From assembly GCA_049273855.1 (NCBI GenBank), contig JBASRN010000181.1, positions 6,746 to 70,745 on the forward strand: a stretch of 64,000 nucleotides of DNA, written 5' to 3'. Of this stretch, positions 19,744-28,287 are shown in pieces. The stretch's first letter is position 1, and every line of letters starts with the position of its first letter. A model generated the notes under the pieces. That model saw only the letters and a list, made by a program, of their open reading frames with translations, was not told the DNA's origin and made no database searches. Made by a program: the position numbers and the translations under genes. This DNA comes from Onstottus_B sp049273855 (GTDB taxonomy: Bacteria; Acidobacteriota; Blastocatellia; UBA7656).

Positions 19744-20613
19744 CTACCTCTGTTCCTCCCCCACCTTCCCGTCAAGCGCCCTGGCCGCCTCGGGCGGAAG
19801 GTTAGTGGGATCGAGCAGTATTCCATACAGAGTCAGCCAATGCGTATGCGCAAGCTGATGAAGCGCAAACGACGTCTGCATCGCTTGCACACGACCCTGC
19901 GCGTCTTGAGCTACATTCACCGCTTCTTTAGTCAGCTTGAGCGCAAAAAGCGATTTGGTTGTGATTCTCTTAGCCATCTCGATCGCCGCGTCTTGCAGCT
20001 TCTCGCGCGGCACGATTTGGTTGACCATCCCGAGCTGCTTCGCTTCTGCCGCGGAAAGCCAATCCGACGTGAAGAGCAGCTCTTTCGCTTTTCGCGCTCC
20101 AAGTTCCCACGGGTGAGCGAAGAACTCGACGCCGCCGATGCCGAAGCTGACAACCGGATCGCAAAACTGCGCGTCTTCGCTGGCAATGATGATGTCACAC
20201 GGCCAGATCAGCATGAGGCCGCCGGCCACGACTTTGCCATGCACTGCCGCGATCGTCGGCTTGGGAATGTTACGCCAGCGTTCGCAGAAGCCAAGATAGA
20301 TTTCCTTTTCGCGCGCCATCTGGGCTTCGGCGCCGGCGCAGGTGAAGCCGCACCAGGTGCCTACGGTGCGAAAGTCAGTCATCCTTTGGTGCGGGTCCTG
20401 TTCACGCAGGTCATGGCCGGAGGAAAAATGTGGGCCGTTCGCCGCGATGATGATGACTTTGACGTTATCGTCCTGCGCGGCGATATCGAAGGCATCGTTC
20501 AGCTCGTAGAGCATCCTGGTATCCTGCGAGTTTCGCGTCTCGGGCCGGTTCAACACGATGCGAGCGATGTGGTCGTCAGGGGTTTCATACAGAATGGTTT
20601 CGAAATCTTTCAT
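19744..20613 (-). CDS. Enoyl-CoA hydratase/isomerase-fold protein lacking both catalytic glutamates
   Basis: A 289-residue crotonase-fold protein starting at the ATG at 20611-20613 with GGAGG 6 nt upstream. IARIVLNRPETRNSQ, VIIIAANGPHFSSGHDL (first oxyanion-hole segment) and AAVHGKVVAGGLML (second) place it in the family. Alignment by eye to enoyl-CoA hydratase (GGGCEL, and the later QPEINLG) puts Met134 and Val154 where the two catalytic Glu residues lie. There is also a CGFTCAGAEAQMAREKEIY insertion of aromatic and charged residues around 85-110. It probably still binds an acyl-CoA but catalyses another reaction, or none. Confidence 0.88.
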   Translation of the reverse strand: MKDFETILYETPDDHIARIVLNRPETRNSQDTRMLYELNDAFDIAAQDDNVKVIIIAANGPHFSSGHDLREQDPHQRMTDFRTVGTWCGFTCAGAEAQMAREKEIYLGFCERWRNIPKPTIAAVHGKVVAGGLMLIWPCDIIIASEDAQFCDPVVSFGIGGVEFFAHPWELGARKAKELLFTSDWLSAAEAKQLGMVNQIVPREKLQDAAIEMAKRITTKSLFALKLTKEAVNVAQDAQGRVQAMQTSFALHQLAHTHWLTLYGILLDPTNLPPEAARALDGKVGEEQR

Positions 20614-20634
20614 GAAGCCTCCAGGAAAAAGTCC

Positions 20635-20728
20635 GTAGTTAAGAGCATGGAGTACAGGCTTTAGCCTGGTTGTTCGTTTCGCACCAGGCAAGACCAGGCT
20701 AAAGCCTGTACTCCATGCTCTTAACTAC
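20635..20728. repeat. Perfect 36-bp inverted repeat (REP/MITE-like hairpin)
   Basis: Bases 20635-20670 are exactly complementary to 20693-20728, with a 22-nt loop at 20671-20692. The arm contains GTACAGGCTTTAGCCTGGT, itself partly palindromic. No coding function is plausible. It sits 21 bp before the start codon of the crotonase-like gene, within its leader. Perfect arms of this length imply either recent arrival or active maintenance. Confidence 0.95.
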
Positions 20729-20859
20729 GAACTCTTCATTTGCAACCGTCGTTGCTCGGCGTCACTGTACACCGGCTACTGGCGGCTGCCAACCTGCTCC
20801 ACGAAAGACCTCCGAATGAATTGCAAAGCCTGCAAGCCTGCGCCGAACACCCACGCGCA

Positions 20860-22209
20860 TCACCTTCGAACTCCGTCGCTATCGATCCCTGAATAAGCGC
20901 CGGCCGGACGCAAACCGAGCCACGCGTCCCAGCTCGGAGTCAGGAACAACTCGGCGTAGATCTTCTCGTTCAAGCTCGTAACCTCCGAACCCGCGGCTCC
21001 GCTCACGAGCCACCGGTGAATCCGAACGCGAAACACATACTCGTTGCGAACGGTGTCTTCGGCAACCGCACGCTCGAGAGCGGTGATTGCTGCTTGAAGC
21101 GACGCGCCCTTCAGCGATGGGTCTTTGAACGACATCAACGTGCGGGTTGTCTGATCCAGATTCGCGTCCTCGGCGTGCAACCCGGCAATCATCGACCAAG
21201 CGGCGTCCCTTCCAATTGACTCGAGCAACGTCGAATTGTCCGACATGCCGCGGAGTATGGGCCGCTCGACCAACCCGGTTTTTGAGATAGCGGCGGCGGC
21301 CGCCATCAGAGCGCTCGGCGGACTTGAACCGGCCGCCGCGAGCTTTGGAATTTCGCGTGATGGCCCTACTCGAAGCCCGGCTCGCTTCAGGTCGCTGATC
21401 CAGGCATTCTCTAACTCCTTAACTCGCGACTCGTGATATCGACGCAGCGCGTCGCTGCGCTCCTGGTCGGTTCGCAACCCGTTCAGTGCCGCCGCCGCCG
21501 ATGATGCGCTCGACAGCTCGCGCAAGAACGCGCCCGGACCGTACATTCCGGGCAGCGCGTCGATCACGCGGCCTTCGGAGTCGAGCACGTAGTGAATGCT
21601 GTTGCCGGTGAGCGTCCTCTCCATCTTGCGCCCGTCGCCAAAATCGATGGTCACTCTGGGAACCGGCCGCACCGATTGCCAGTGCAGAACAAAGCGCTCA
21701 CGCAAGAGCCTGGACACCTGTTCGTTTGCGTAGAGCGTGATTCGGAAGAGGCGGCTGTTGGCGCAACTCAAGTCTTCGTCCAGGCGGCCGAGCAATCGCA
21801 GCGAAAGAATGGGCTTGCCCTGCGCTCGCGCGGCGGACTTGGCTTGCTCGAGGTCTGTGTACCAATAGAGCCGCGATGCATAGCAGTCCTTCTGTTGGCA
21901 AATCGAGTCAAGCGCCGACATCACTTGAATGTCCGCGGGCTCAGGCGAGTGATTGCGCGAGTCGCTTGTTGTTTTTAGCGCCTCTTCGATCTCGGCGCGA
22001 TTCGTTTCAAGAAAGACTCGCAATCCCTCAGGTCCCATCGAGCGCAGCTCGGCAACAGCATTGGCGGATTTGGCTTTAGAAGCGGCGAGTGCACGGCGCG
22101 CGAGCGATTCCGTCGAGTGCCTGGTTGGTGAATCAGCTAGCGCGGTGCTCCCGATCGTAAGGGCGACGACCATCGCAAACAACGGCTTTGGCAACAAGTG
22201 TCTGGGCAT
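20860..22209 (-). CDS. Exported thioredoxin-fold protein without CXXC
   Basis: A 449-residue protein with a signal peptide ending near ALA-D (residues 1-25). A helical region is followed, at about 113-235, by a thioredoxin-like segment: LYWYTDLEQAKSAARAQGKPIL is the typical first strand-helix-strand, and VLDSEGRVIDALPGMYGPGAFLREL is the typical C-terminal half. In place of the CXXC active site it has LLGRLDEDLSCANS, with a single Cys, so disulfide exchange is unlikely. Residues 240-449 are alanine-rich helices of unknown role. GGAGAGAG precedes the ATG at 22207-22209. A periplasmic binding or structural role is the most that can be said. Confidence 0.75.
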   Translation of the reverse strand: MPRHLLPKPLFAMVVALTIGSTALADSPTRHSTESLARRALAASKAKSANAVAELRSMGPEGLRVFLETNRAEIEEALKTTSDSRNHSPEPADIQVMSALDSICQQKDCYASRLYWYTDLEQAKSAARAQGKPILSLRLLGRLDEDLSCANSRLFRITLYANEQVSRLLRERFVLHWQSVRPVPRVTIDFGDGRKMERTLTGNSIHYVLDSEGRVIDALPGMYGPGAFLRELSSASSAAAALNGLRTDQERSDALRRYHESRVKELENAWISDLKRAGLRVGPSREIPKLAAAGSSPPSALMAAAAAISKTGLVERPILRGMSDNSTLLESIGRDAAWSMIAGLHAEDANLDQTTRTLMSFKDPSLKGASLQAAITALERAVAEDTVRNEYVFRVRIHRWLVSGAAGSEVTSLNEKIYAELFLTPSWDAWLGLRPAGAYSGIDSDGVRR

Positions 22210-22487
22210 AAGCTCTCTCCGGTTGTTGATTGAGTCACGGGAAGGCAGTCGAGTCTTTAAACGCGAGCCCGTCAGGCTTGTTCCGGTTTGTTACTTGCCG
22301 CTGAGCTCTGTCAATCCGAAGTCAAGACATCACGTAGAACATGCTCAAAGCCGACGATGACGATTCTGAGGACGACGAGTCTGAGGTTGTCGCCACAGGT
22401 TACTTCAGGTAAGGTTGATGCCACACAGGGAGCCCTGAGGTGAAACCGTTCCGACGAACGGCCATTCGCCGGATTGTCATAGAGAAT

Positions 22488-23081
22488 ATGGCTCGGGATT
22501 ACATCCATGACGTCTTTGTCAGTTATCGGCATGAGAAACCGGTATTGGAGTGGGTAACAAACCACTTCCTTCCGGCGCTGGAACAATGGCTCCCAGGCTG
22601 TCTGCCCTACTCGCCAAGTATCTTCATAGATCGCAAAATCGAAACAGGGTCCGCATGGCCAGCCACTCTTCAACGGGCGCTAAGAGGGTCACGTTGCTTG
22701 CTAGCCGTTTGGTCGCCCGAGTACTTCAGGTCGCGCTGGTGCCTGGCCGAATGGCGCTCTATGTGCGAACGCGAAGCGATCCTAAGAATGCGCACAACGA
22801 AGAACCCTTTTGGACTGATTTATCCGGTCACCTTTTTCGACGGCGAACACTTCCCCCTGGACGCACAAAACACTCAAGCAAAGGATTTTCGAAATTTCAA
22901 CACCCCATATCCGGTTTTCCGCGAAACTGCTGATTTCGTGGCTTTCGACAAAAGAGTCCAAGAGGTATGCCAAGAGTTGGGTCAGATTATTCGGAAGGCG
23001 CCGGCTTGGCGTAGCGATTGGCCTATAGTTAGACCGAGAACGATCAAAAACGTGAACGTGAAACTACCCAGATTGAAATGA
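22488..23081 (+). CDS. TIR-domain protein, first gene of TIR/ATPase operon
   Basis: A 197-residue protein from the ATG at 22488; a GTG at 22440 would add 16 residues. Residues about 5-180 form a TIR domain: YIHDVFVSYRHEKPV is the first strand and BB-loop side, FIDRKIETGSAW follows, and SPEYFRSRWCLAEW carries Glu88 at the position of the NADase catalytic glutamate. No transmembrane segment is present. The stop overlaps the next start by 4 nt (ATGA), so the two genes are translationally coupled. Prokaryotic TIR proteins of this sort commonly degrade NAD+ or make cyclic ADP-ribose signals in antiphage defence. Base composition is visibly less GC-rich than the surroundings, suggesting transfer. 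Confidence 0.88.
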   Translation: MARDYIHDVFVSYRHEKPVLEWVTNHFLPALEQWLPGCLPYSPSIFIDRKIETGSAWPATLQRALRGSRCLLAVWSPEYFRSRWCLAEWRSMCEREAILRMRTTKNPFGLIYPVTFFDGEHFPLDAQNTQAKDFRNFNTPYPVFRETADFVAFDKRVQEVCQELGQIIRKAPAWRSDWPIVRPRTIKNVNVKLPRLK

Positions 23082-24523
23082 AACAAGGTAGCATATTCAC
23101 TTTTTATTCCTATAAAGGTGGCACGGGTCGAACACTTGCCTTGGCCAATGTTGGCGCACTTTTGTCGCGTTGGGGATATAAGGTACTTTGTGTTGATTGG
23201 GACCTGGAAGCACCTGGTTTACATCTGTATTTCCAACGATGGATTCGCGATGGGCATGCTCGAGGCTTGACTGAGTTAATTCAAGGGCACGTGGATGGTA
23301 AGAAGGTATCGTGGCGACGATTTCTCACAAGCGTGCGCCTCCCACGAATCAAGAGACCGTTATCACTTATCACTGCTGGCCTCCAGGATCAATCGTATGT
23401 GCAACGCATGCAGGCTCTGGAGTGGCCCAGGATGTATGAGCAACATGGCCTAGGGGCATTTATCGAAAAACTACGCGAAGCGTGGAAGAAAGAATTCGAC
23501 TTCGTGCTAGTTGACAGCCGTACGGGCATTACCGATATAGGAGGGATCTGCACCGTACAGCTCCCAGACTATTTGGTCTTATTATTCACAGCCAATGAAC
23601 AGAGTCTAGGCGGCGCATTGAGCGTAGTGGAACGGGCGCGGGAAACTCGAAGCGGTTTACCGTTTGATAGAGCTAAGCTCTTGGTACTACCCGTGGCCAC
23701 GCGCTTGGAGGTGCGAGTAGAGTACAGGGAAGCGCAGAAGTGGCTTACCACGTTCGAGAAAAGGCTTGGCCCACTCTTTGCCGACTGGTCGAACAAAGAT
23801 GTCAGTGCTTCGGAACTTCTTAACCATACACGAGTTCCCTCTATTCCGTATTGGAGTTTCGGAGAGCGGTTGCCGGTCGTTGAAAAAGGCACAAAGGATC
23901 CCGAAGACATGGGATATGCAATGGAGACAATAGCAGCGCTTGTCGCAAGCAAACTGGCCAACACCGATCAGCTGGTTAAGAACCGCGACTCCTATGTTGC
24001 GTCAGCAAGAAAGGGTGGCTCCGCAGCCCTGCTTGAAGGCAGGCCTAAAGGGCTCCGAAGACGGACACGGGCAGCTAGCGTATTCATCAGTTATTCACAT
24101 CGCGACTCATCTTATCTGAAGGAACTCCTTCGGCATTTGGCGTCCTTTACAAAGATAGGCTTGATTGAGCCTTGGGCAGATGCGCACATCTCCGCGGGTG
24201 CTAAGGGGCGGTCGGAGCTGAAGGAGAAACTGGAAAGAGCGGATGTCATACTCTTGCTAGTTAGCCCTAACTACCTGGCATCCAAGTATGCTCGTACCGT
24301 GGAGTTGCCTCACGCTATTCAATCTTCTGGGCAAGCGACCGTCATCCCCATAATTCTCGAAGGCTCAAGTTGGTTTCGTTCCCCAATTGCTCGATTCCAA
24401 GTCCTGCCTCTTGGCGGAAAACCGATCAGCACTTGGAAGGAGCCGGATGAGGCTTGGGATGAAGTCAAGAGAGGTATTGTTGCAGCTATTCATCAGCGGG
24501 GGCTCCGGCGACGCAGTAAGTGA
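23078..24523 (+). CDS. KGGTGR-type ParA/MinD-like ATPase fused to a C-terminal TIR domain
   Basis: A 481-residue fusion. Residues 1-300 are a SIMIBI-class ATPase: deviant Walker A YSYKGGTGRTLALANVGALL (Lys13 to Thr19), CVDWDLEAPGLHLYF with the A' Asp40, and the Walker B strand FVLVDSRTG near 142-150. Arg replaces the usual Lys after GG-x-G, marking the KGGVGR-variant group. After a basic linker (GLRRRTRAAS), residues 334-475 are a TIR domain: VFISYSHRDSSYLKELL, IEPWADAHISAG, VSPNYLASKYARTVELPHA with Glu409 at the catalytic position. It overlaps the first TIR gene by 4 nt. Likely the sensing or switch component of a two-TIR defence module; no such activity can be shown from sequence. Confidence 0.9.
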   Translation: MKQGSIFTFYSYKGGTGRTLALANVGALLSRWGYKVLCVDWDLEAPGLHLYFQRWIRDGHARGLTELIQGHVDGKKVSWRRFLTSVRLPRIKRPLSLITAGLQDQSYVQRMQALEWPRMYEQHGLGAFIEKLREAWKKEFDFVLVDSRTGITDIGGICTVQLPDYLVLLFTANEQSLGGALSVVERARETRSGLPFDRAKLLVLPVATRLEVRVEYREAQKWLTTFEKRLGPLFADWSNKDVSASELLNHTRVPSIPYWSFGERLPVVEKGTKDPEDMGYAMETIAALVASKLANTDQLVKNRDSYVASARKGGSAALLEGRPKGLRRRTRAASVFISYSHRDSSYLKELLRHLASFTKIGLIEPWADAHISAGAKGRSELKEKLERADVILLLVSPNYLASKYARTVELPHAIQSSGQATVIPIILEGSSWFRSPIARFQVLPLGGKPISTWKEPDEAWDEVKRGIVAAIHQRGLRRRSK

Positions 24524-24708
24524 AGGATAGCGTCGCCAGCAGGTAGCCCAGAGCCAGGTCTCTGATTCCGGTGATCCATCTTCCTCACCCTGTGCCAAAG
24601 CGCGATTGAACACAAGCGACAATTGGAAATCGCCGCATCTCGGATCCAGGAGCTTGAGTTGAGGATTGAAGATCGAGACTGCGCATTGCGAATTACGATT
24701 TTTCGAAC
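24524..24708. other. Intergenic stretch after TIR operon with degenerate repeat
   Basis: No gene is supported. Around 24655-24700 the sequence has GAGGATTGAAGATCGAG-like units resembling the heptamer repeats found elsewhere in the window. It abuts the abrupt end of the retropepsin-like fragment, so repeat insertion may have cut that gene. Confidence 0.4.
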
Positions 24709-25116
24709 TTAAGACCGGAGGTCGGAGATTGTTCGGTCAGCACCTGTGTCCAGGAGAAAAGGAACGGGAATCCAACTGCTAAGTCCAGACAGCACCTTTC
24801 CAAAGATAACCGGGCGGACAACGTCGCCGGGAGAAGGGAACCATTCCCGCTGATCAGCATTAGACGCGGGCCGTCTTTTCTTTGGGATGTATTGCCCGAA
24901 GCTGCCTTGATCCCCAGGATGAGCAGCGGCTGCCAAAGCACGGGCCTCTTCAGACGTCATTGGCAAACTGCTCGCCGGCCACACGAATGAATTTACCCGA
25001 AACCTCTCGTAGACCTCCGTAGCTTGAGTTCGAAGCCAAATAAGGTTGCGGTCAAACTGTAGACGCTGCCTCGCGGGTGAACTTAGAGCTCCCGCCGGCG
25101 TTAGTGCAACCGTCAA
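24709..25116 (-). pseudogene. Truncated retropepsin-like aspartic protease fragment
   Basis: The open frame of 135 codons ends PVPFLLDTGADRTISDLRS and stop. DTGAD plus Thr is the active-site signature of retropepsin-like aspartyl proteases, in which about 80-100 further residues normally follow; here the frame stops nine residues after the motif. Residues 1-105 (FGQYIPKKRR, GDVVRPVIFGKVLSG) fit the N-terminal strand region of bacterial proteins of this type, which often contain a short regulatory or targeting region. The gene lies between the TIR operon and the M16 protease. It could alternatively be a chance frame; the motif is the only firm support. Confidence 0.45.
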
Positions 25117-25145
25117 CGTGTAAGAAGTAAAGAAGGAGACTGCTT

Positions 25146-28118
25146 ATGGCAAGCAAGAATGCAGACGGGACCGATGTTCTGAGTCCAACCATGACGCTTC
25201 GCGGCCGCGTGCGATTGATGCTCCTGACGGCAGCCGTGGTTGCTGCGACGTTCGTTGCGACCTGGTCTACGACAGGGTTTGCGTCAGGGCTGGGGGGTGC
25301 GAAGCAGCAAGTTTCGACGAGCACGTCTCAATTCACGGCGCTCGCCAGTCAGCAGGCCGCGACGAGCACGGCTCAGTCCACGGCGCTTTCGCAGCAGATG
25401 CCTGTCGACCCGCAGATCACGATGGGCAAGTTCTCGAATGGGCTGCGCTACTACATCCGCGCCAATAAGAAGCCTGAGAAGCGCGCCGAACTCCGCCTCG
25501 TCATCAAGGCCGGCTCAATTCTTGAAGACGGTGATCAACAGGGGATGGCTCACTTCGTCGAGCACATGGCTTTCAACGGCACCAAGAATTTTCCTAAGCA
25601 CGAGCTTATCCAATTCATCGAGTCGCTTGGCATGCGGTTCGGGGCAGACCTGAATGCCTACACCAGTTTTGATGAGACGGTCTATATGCTCCAGGTCCCG
25701 ACCGACAGGCCTGAGGTGATGGACAAGGCGCTGCTGATCCTCGAGGACTGGGCGCACAACGTCACCTTCGATCAGACCGAAATCGACAAAGAGCGCGGAG
25801 TCGTCATGGAGGAATGGCGGATCAGCCGGGGCGCGGGCGCGCGAATGACGGACAAGATATTTCCAATCATACTCAAGGGCTCGCGCTATGCTGACCGGTT
25901 GCCGATAGGCAAGCCGGAGATAATCCAGGGCGGCAAGCCCGAGCGCTTGAAGAAGTTCCACACGGACTGGTACCGGCCCGATCTGATGGCCGTGGTCGCG
26001 GTCGGCGATTTCGACAAGGCCGCGATTGAGAAGCTGATCACGGCTCACTTCGCCTCGATTCCGGCGGCGGCCAAACCGCGGCCACGACCCGACTACGATG
26101 TGCCGGACCATCCCGGCACGGTCTACGCGATTACGTCGGACAAGGAAATGATGACTACGGGCATCGGGGTCACTAACCTCCTGCCGTTGCGCGAGCAGGG
26201 ATCCGTAGGCGTCTATCGGCAACAGATCGTCGACCGTCTGTTCTCCGGCATGCTTTCCGCGCGATTTTCGGAGCTCGCGCAGAAGCCCGACGCGCCGTTC
26301 ATCTTTGCGAGCGCGGGCCGCGGGAATTTTCTGGGGCGCACCAAGGAAACCGCTTCGCTCAACGCGATAGTTAAGGAGGATGGCATCGAGCGAGGGCTGG
26401 ATGCGTTGCTCGGCGAGGCCGAACGGGTGGCGCGCTTCGGCTTCACCGCCACGGAGCTGGACCGGCAAAAACAGAATGTGCTGCGGACCTACGAGCGGTA
26501 CGTTGCTGAAAAGGAAAACACTGTTGCCTCCAGTCGCGCCGATGAGTACGTCCGACACTTCCTTCAAAACGAGACGCTGCCAAGCGTCGACTACGAGTAC
26601 GCGCTGCACAAACGCTTCCTGCCGGAGATCATACTCGCGGAGATCAATAAGCTCGCCGGGGAGTGGTATTCCGATCGAAACCGGTTGGTCGTCATCACCG
26701 CTCCGGAGAAGAGCGGTCTGCCAGTCCCGGACGAGGCTAAGCTGGCGGCGGTGATCAAGGCTGTCTCGACAAAAGAGCTGAAACCGTACGTGGATTCGCT
26801 CACTGCCGCGGCGCTGATCGAGTCAATCCCAGAGGCCGGCACGATCGCAAAGACGATGACGAAGGACGCCATCGGTATCACAGAATGGGAGCTGTCCAAC
26901 GGCGTAAAGGTGGTGCTCAAACCGACGACGTTCAAAGAGGATGAAATCCTGTTTCGGGCCAGCAGTCCCGGCGGCACCTCACTGGCGAGCGACAAGGACT
27001 ACATCCCGGCCAGCACCGCGACGCAAGTCATCAGCGCCGGCGGTCTGGGCAAGTTCAACGCCATCGATCTCCGGAAGGTCATGACGGGAAAAGTTGCGTC
27101 GTCGCGTCCGTTTATCGGCGAACTCGAAGAAGGCCTGAACGGCAGCAGCTCCCGTAAGGATCTGGAAACGATGTTTCAGCTCATCTATCTCAGCTTCATG
27201 CAGCCGCGAGCCGACCCGACTGCGTTCACCGTCGAGGCGACTCAGGAGAGAAGCATCCTGGCTAACCAGTCAGCAATACCCGAGTTCGCATATTTCGAGG
27301 CGCTCGCGACCGCGAGATATCAGAATCACCCCAGGAGACGTCTATCAACTGCTGCGATGGTTGACGATTGGAACCTCGACAAGTCGCTGGCGTTCTACAA
27401 GGACCGTTTTGCCGATGCGAGCGATTTTACATTCGTCTTTGTCGGAAGCTTTGATCTGGCGACGATGAAGCCGCTCGTCGAGCGGTATCTGGGTGCGCTG
27501 CCCTCGATCCATCGGAAAGAGACGTGGAAGGACGTTGGGGCGCGGACGGCGACAGGTGTCATCGAAAAGAAGGTCGAGAAGGGTATCGAGCCCAAGAGCC
27601 TGAACGCGATCGTGTTCACCGGGCCGTTCGAACACGACCAAACGAACCGAGTCGCCATCCGAGCCATGGCGGAGGTGTTGCAAATGAGATTGCTGGAGAC
27701 GATTCGCGAGGAGTTGGGCGGGACCTACAGCATCAGCGCGAGCCGGAGTTACCAGAAGGACCCCAGGCCAGAATACTCGATCAGGATCGAGTTCGGATGC
27801 GCACCGGAACGCGCAGACGATCTGATCAAGCGGGTCTTTCAAGAGATCGCAAAGTTAAAAGCGAACGGGCCAACCGAAAAGCAGGTTACCGACGAGAAGG
27901 AAGCGCTGCTGCGGGAGTTCGAAACCAACAGCAAGCTGAACAACTACCTGCTGAATCAGATCGCGTTGAGGTATCAATCTGGCGAAGATCCCGCAGGGTT
28001 CTGGAAGATTCCGGACTACTACAAGAAGATCGACGGGGCGATGATTCAGCAGGCGGCGAAGACGTATCTCAACACCAATAACTATGTCAGGGTGACGCTG
28101 CTTCCGCAAAAGAAATAG
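25146..28118 (+). CDS. M16-family zinc metalloprotease (insulinase/pitrilysin-like), two halves
   Basis: A 990-residue exported protease. A basic start and hydrophobic stretch (about residues 22-42) form a signal or anchor, followed by a Ser/Thr/Gln-rich linker with a repeated TSTxQxTALxxQ unit at 58-84. The inverted zinc motif HFVEH is at 136-140, and ERGVV near 216 supplies the third ligand. The first half ends near 330, and homologous inactive halves follow (DAIGITEWELSNGVKVVLKPTT starts the second M16 unit near 577). It ends YLNTNNYVRVTLLPQKK. AAGGAGA lies 8 nt before the ATG. It most likely degrades peptides in the periplasm, like PqqL-type proteases. Confidence 0.95.
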   Translation: MASKNADGTDVLSPTMTLRGRVRLMLLTAAVVAATFVATWSTTGFASGLGGAKQQVSTSTSQFTALASQQAATSTAQSTALSQQMPVDPQITMGKFSNGLRYYIRANKKPEKRAELRLVIKAGSILEDGDQQGMAHFVEHMAFNGTKNFPKHELIQFIESLGMRFGADLNAYTSFDETVYMLQVPTDRPEVMDKALLILEDWAHNVTFDQTEIDKERGVVMEEWRISRGAGARMTDKIFPIILKGSRYADRLPIGKPEIIQGGKPERLKKFHTDWYRPDLMAVVAVGDFDKAAIEKLITAHFASIPAAAKPRPRPDYDVPDHPGTVYAITSDKEMMTTGIGVTNLLPLREQGSVGVYRQQIVDRLFSGMLSARFSELAQKPDAPFIFASAGRGNFLGRTKETASLNAIVKEDGIERGLDALLGEAERVARFGFTATELDRQKQNVLRTYERYVAEKENTVASSRADEYVRHFLQNETLPSVDYEYALHKRFLPEIILAEINKLAGEWYSDRNRLVVITAPEKSGLPVPDEAKLAAVIKAVSTKELKPYVDSLTAAALIESIPEAGTIAKTMTKDAIGITEWELSNGVKVVLKPTTFKEDEILFRASSPGGTSLASDKDYIPASTATQVISAGGLGKFNAIDLRKVMTGKVASSRPFIGELEEGLNGSSSRKDLETMFQLIYLSFMQPRADPTAFTVEATQERSILANQSAIPEFAYFEALATARYQNHPRRRLSTAAMVDDWNLDKSLAFYKDRFADASDFTFVFVGSFDLATMKPLVERYLGALPSIHRKETWKDVGARTATGVIEKKVEKGIEPKSLNAIVFTGPFEHDQTNRVAIRAMAEVLQMRLLETIREELGGTYSISASRSYQKDPRPEYSIRIEFGCAPERADDLIKRVFQEIAKLKANGPTEKQVTDEKEALLREFETNSKLNNYLLNQIALRYQSGEDPAGFWKIPDYYKKIDGAMIQQAAKTYLNTNNYVRVTLLPQKK

Positions 28119-28287
28119 GCACAGAGGCGCAATCGGACGGCGGACAAACTCTCGGCTCCCTCCGGTTGGGGTTTCACACAAGTCTCGATCCCTGCCTGGC
28201 CGTCATTATCACCTGTGACCCGGCTGCTTGCTTCGGCTTAAGCACTGCTTGCCCGACCGGCGCGGGTTGTCCTACCATGGCCCCACT

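Noticed and set aside
22341..22412. 23-codon acidic reading frame (MLKADDDDSEDDESEVVATG) upstream of the TIR operon
   Set aside because: No ribosome site, very low complexity, and the run of Asp/Glu comes from a simple GAC/GAG repeat; not supported as a gene.
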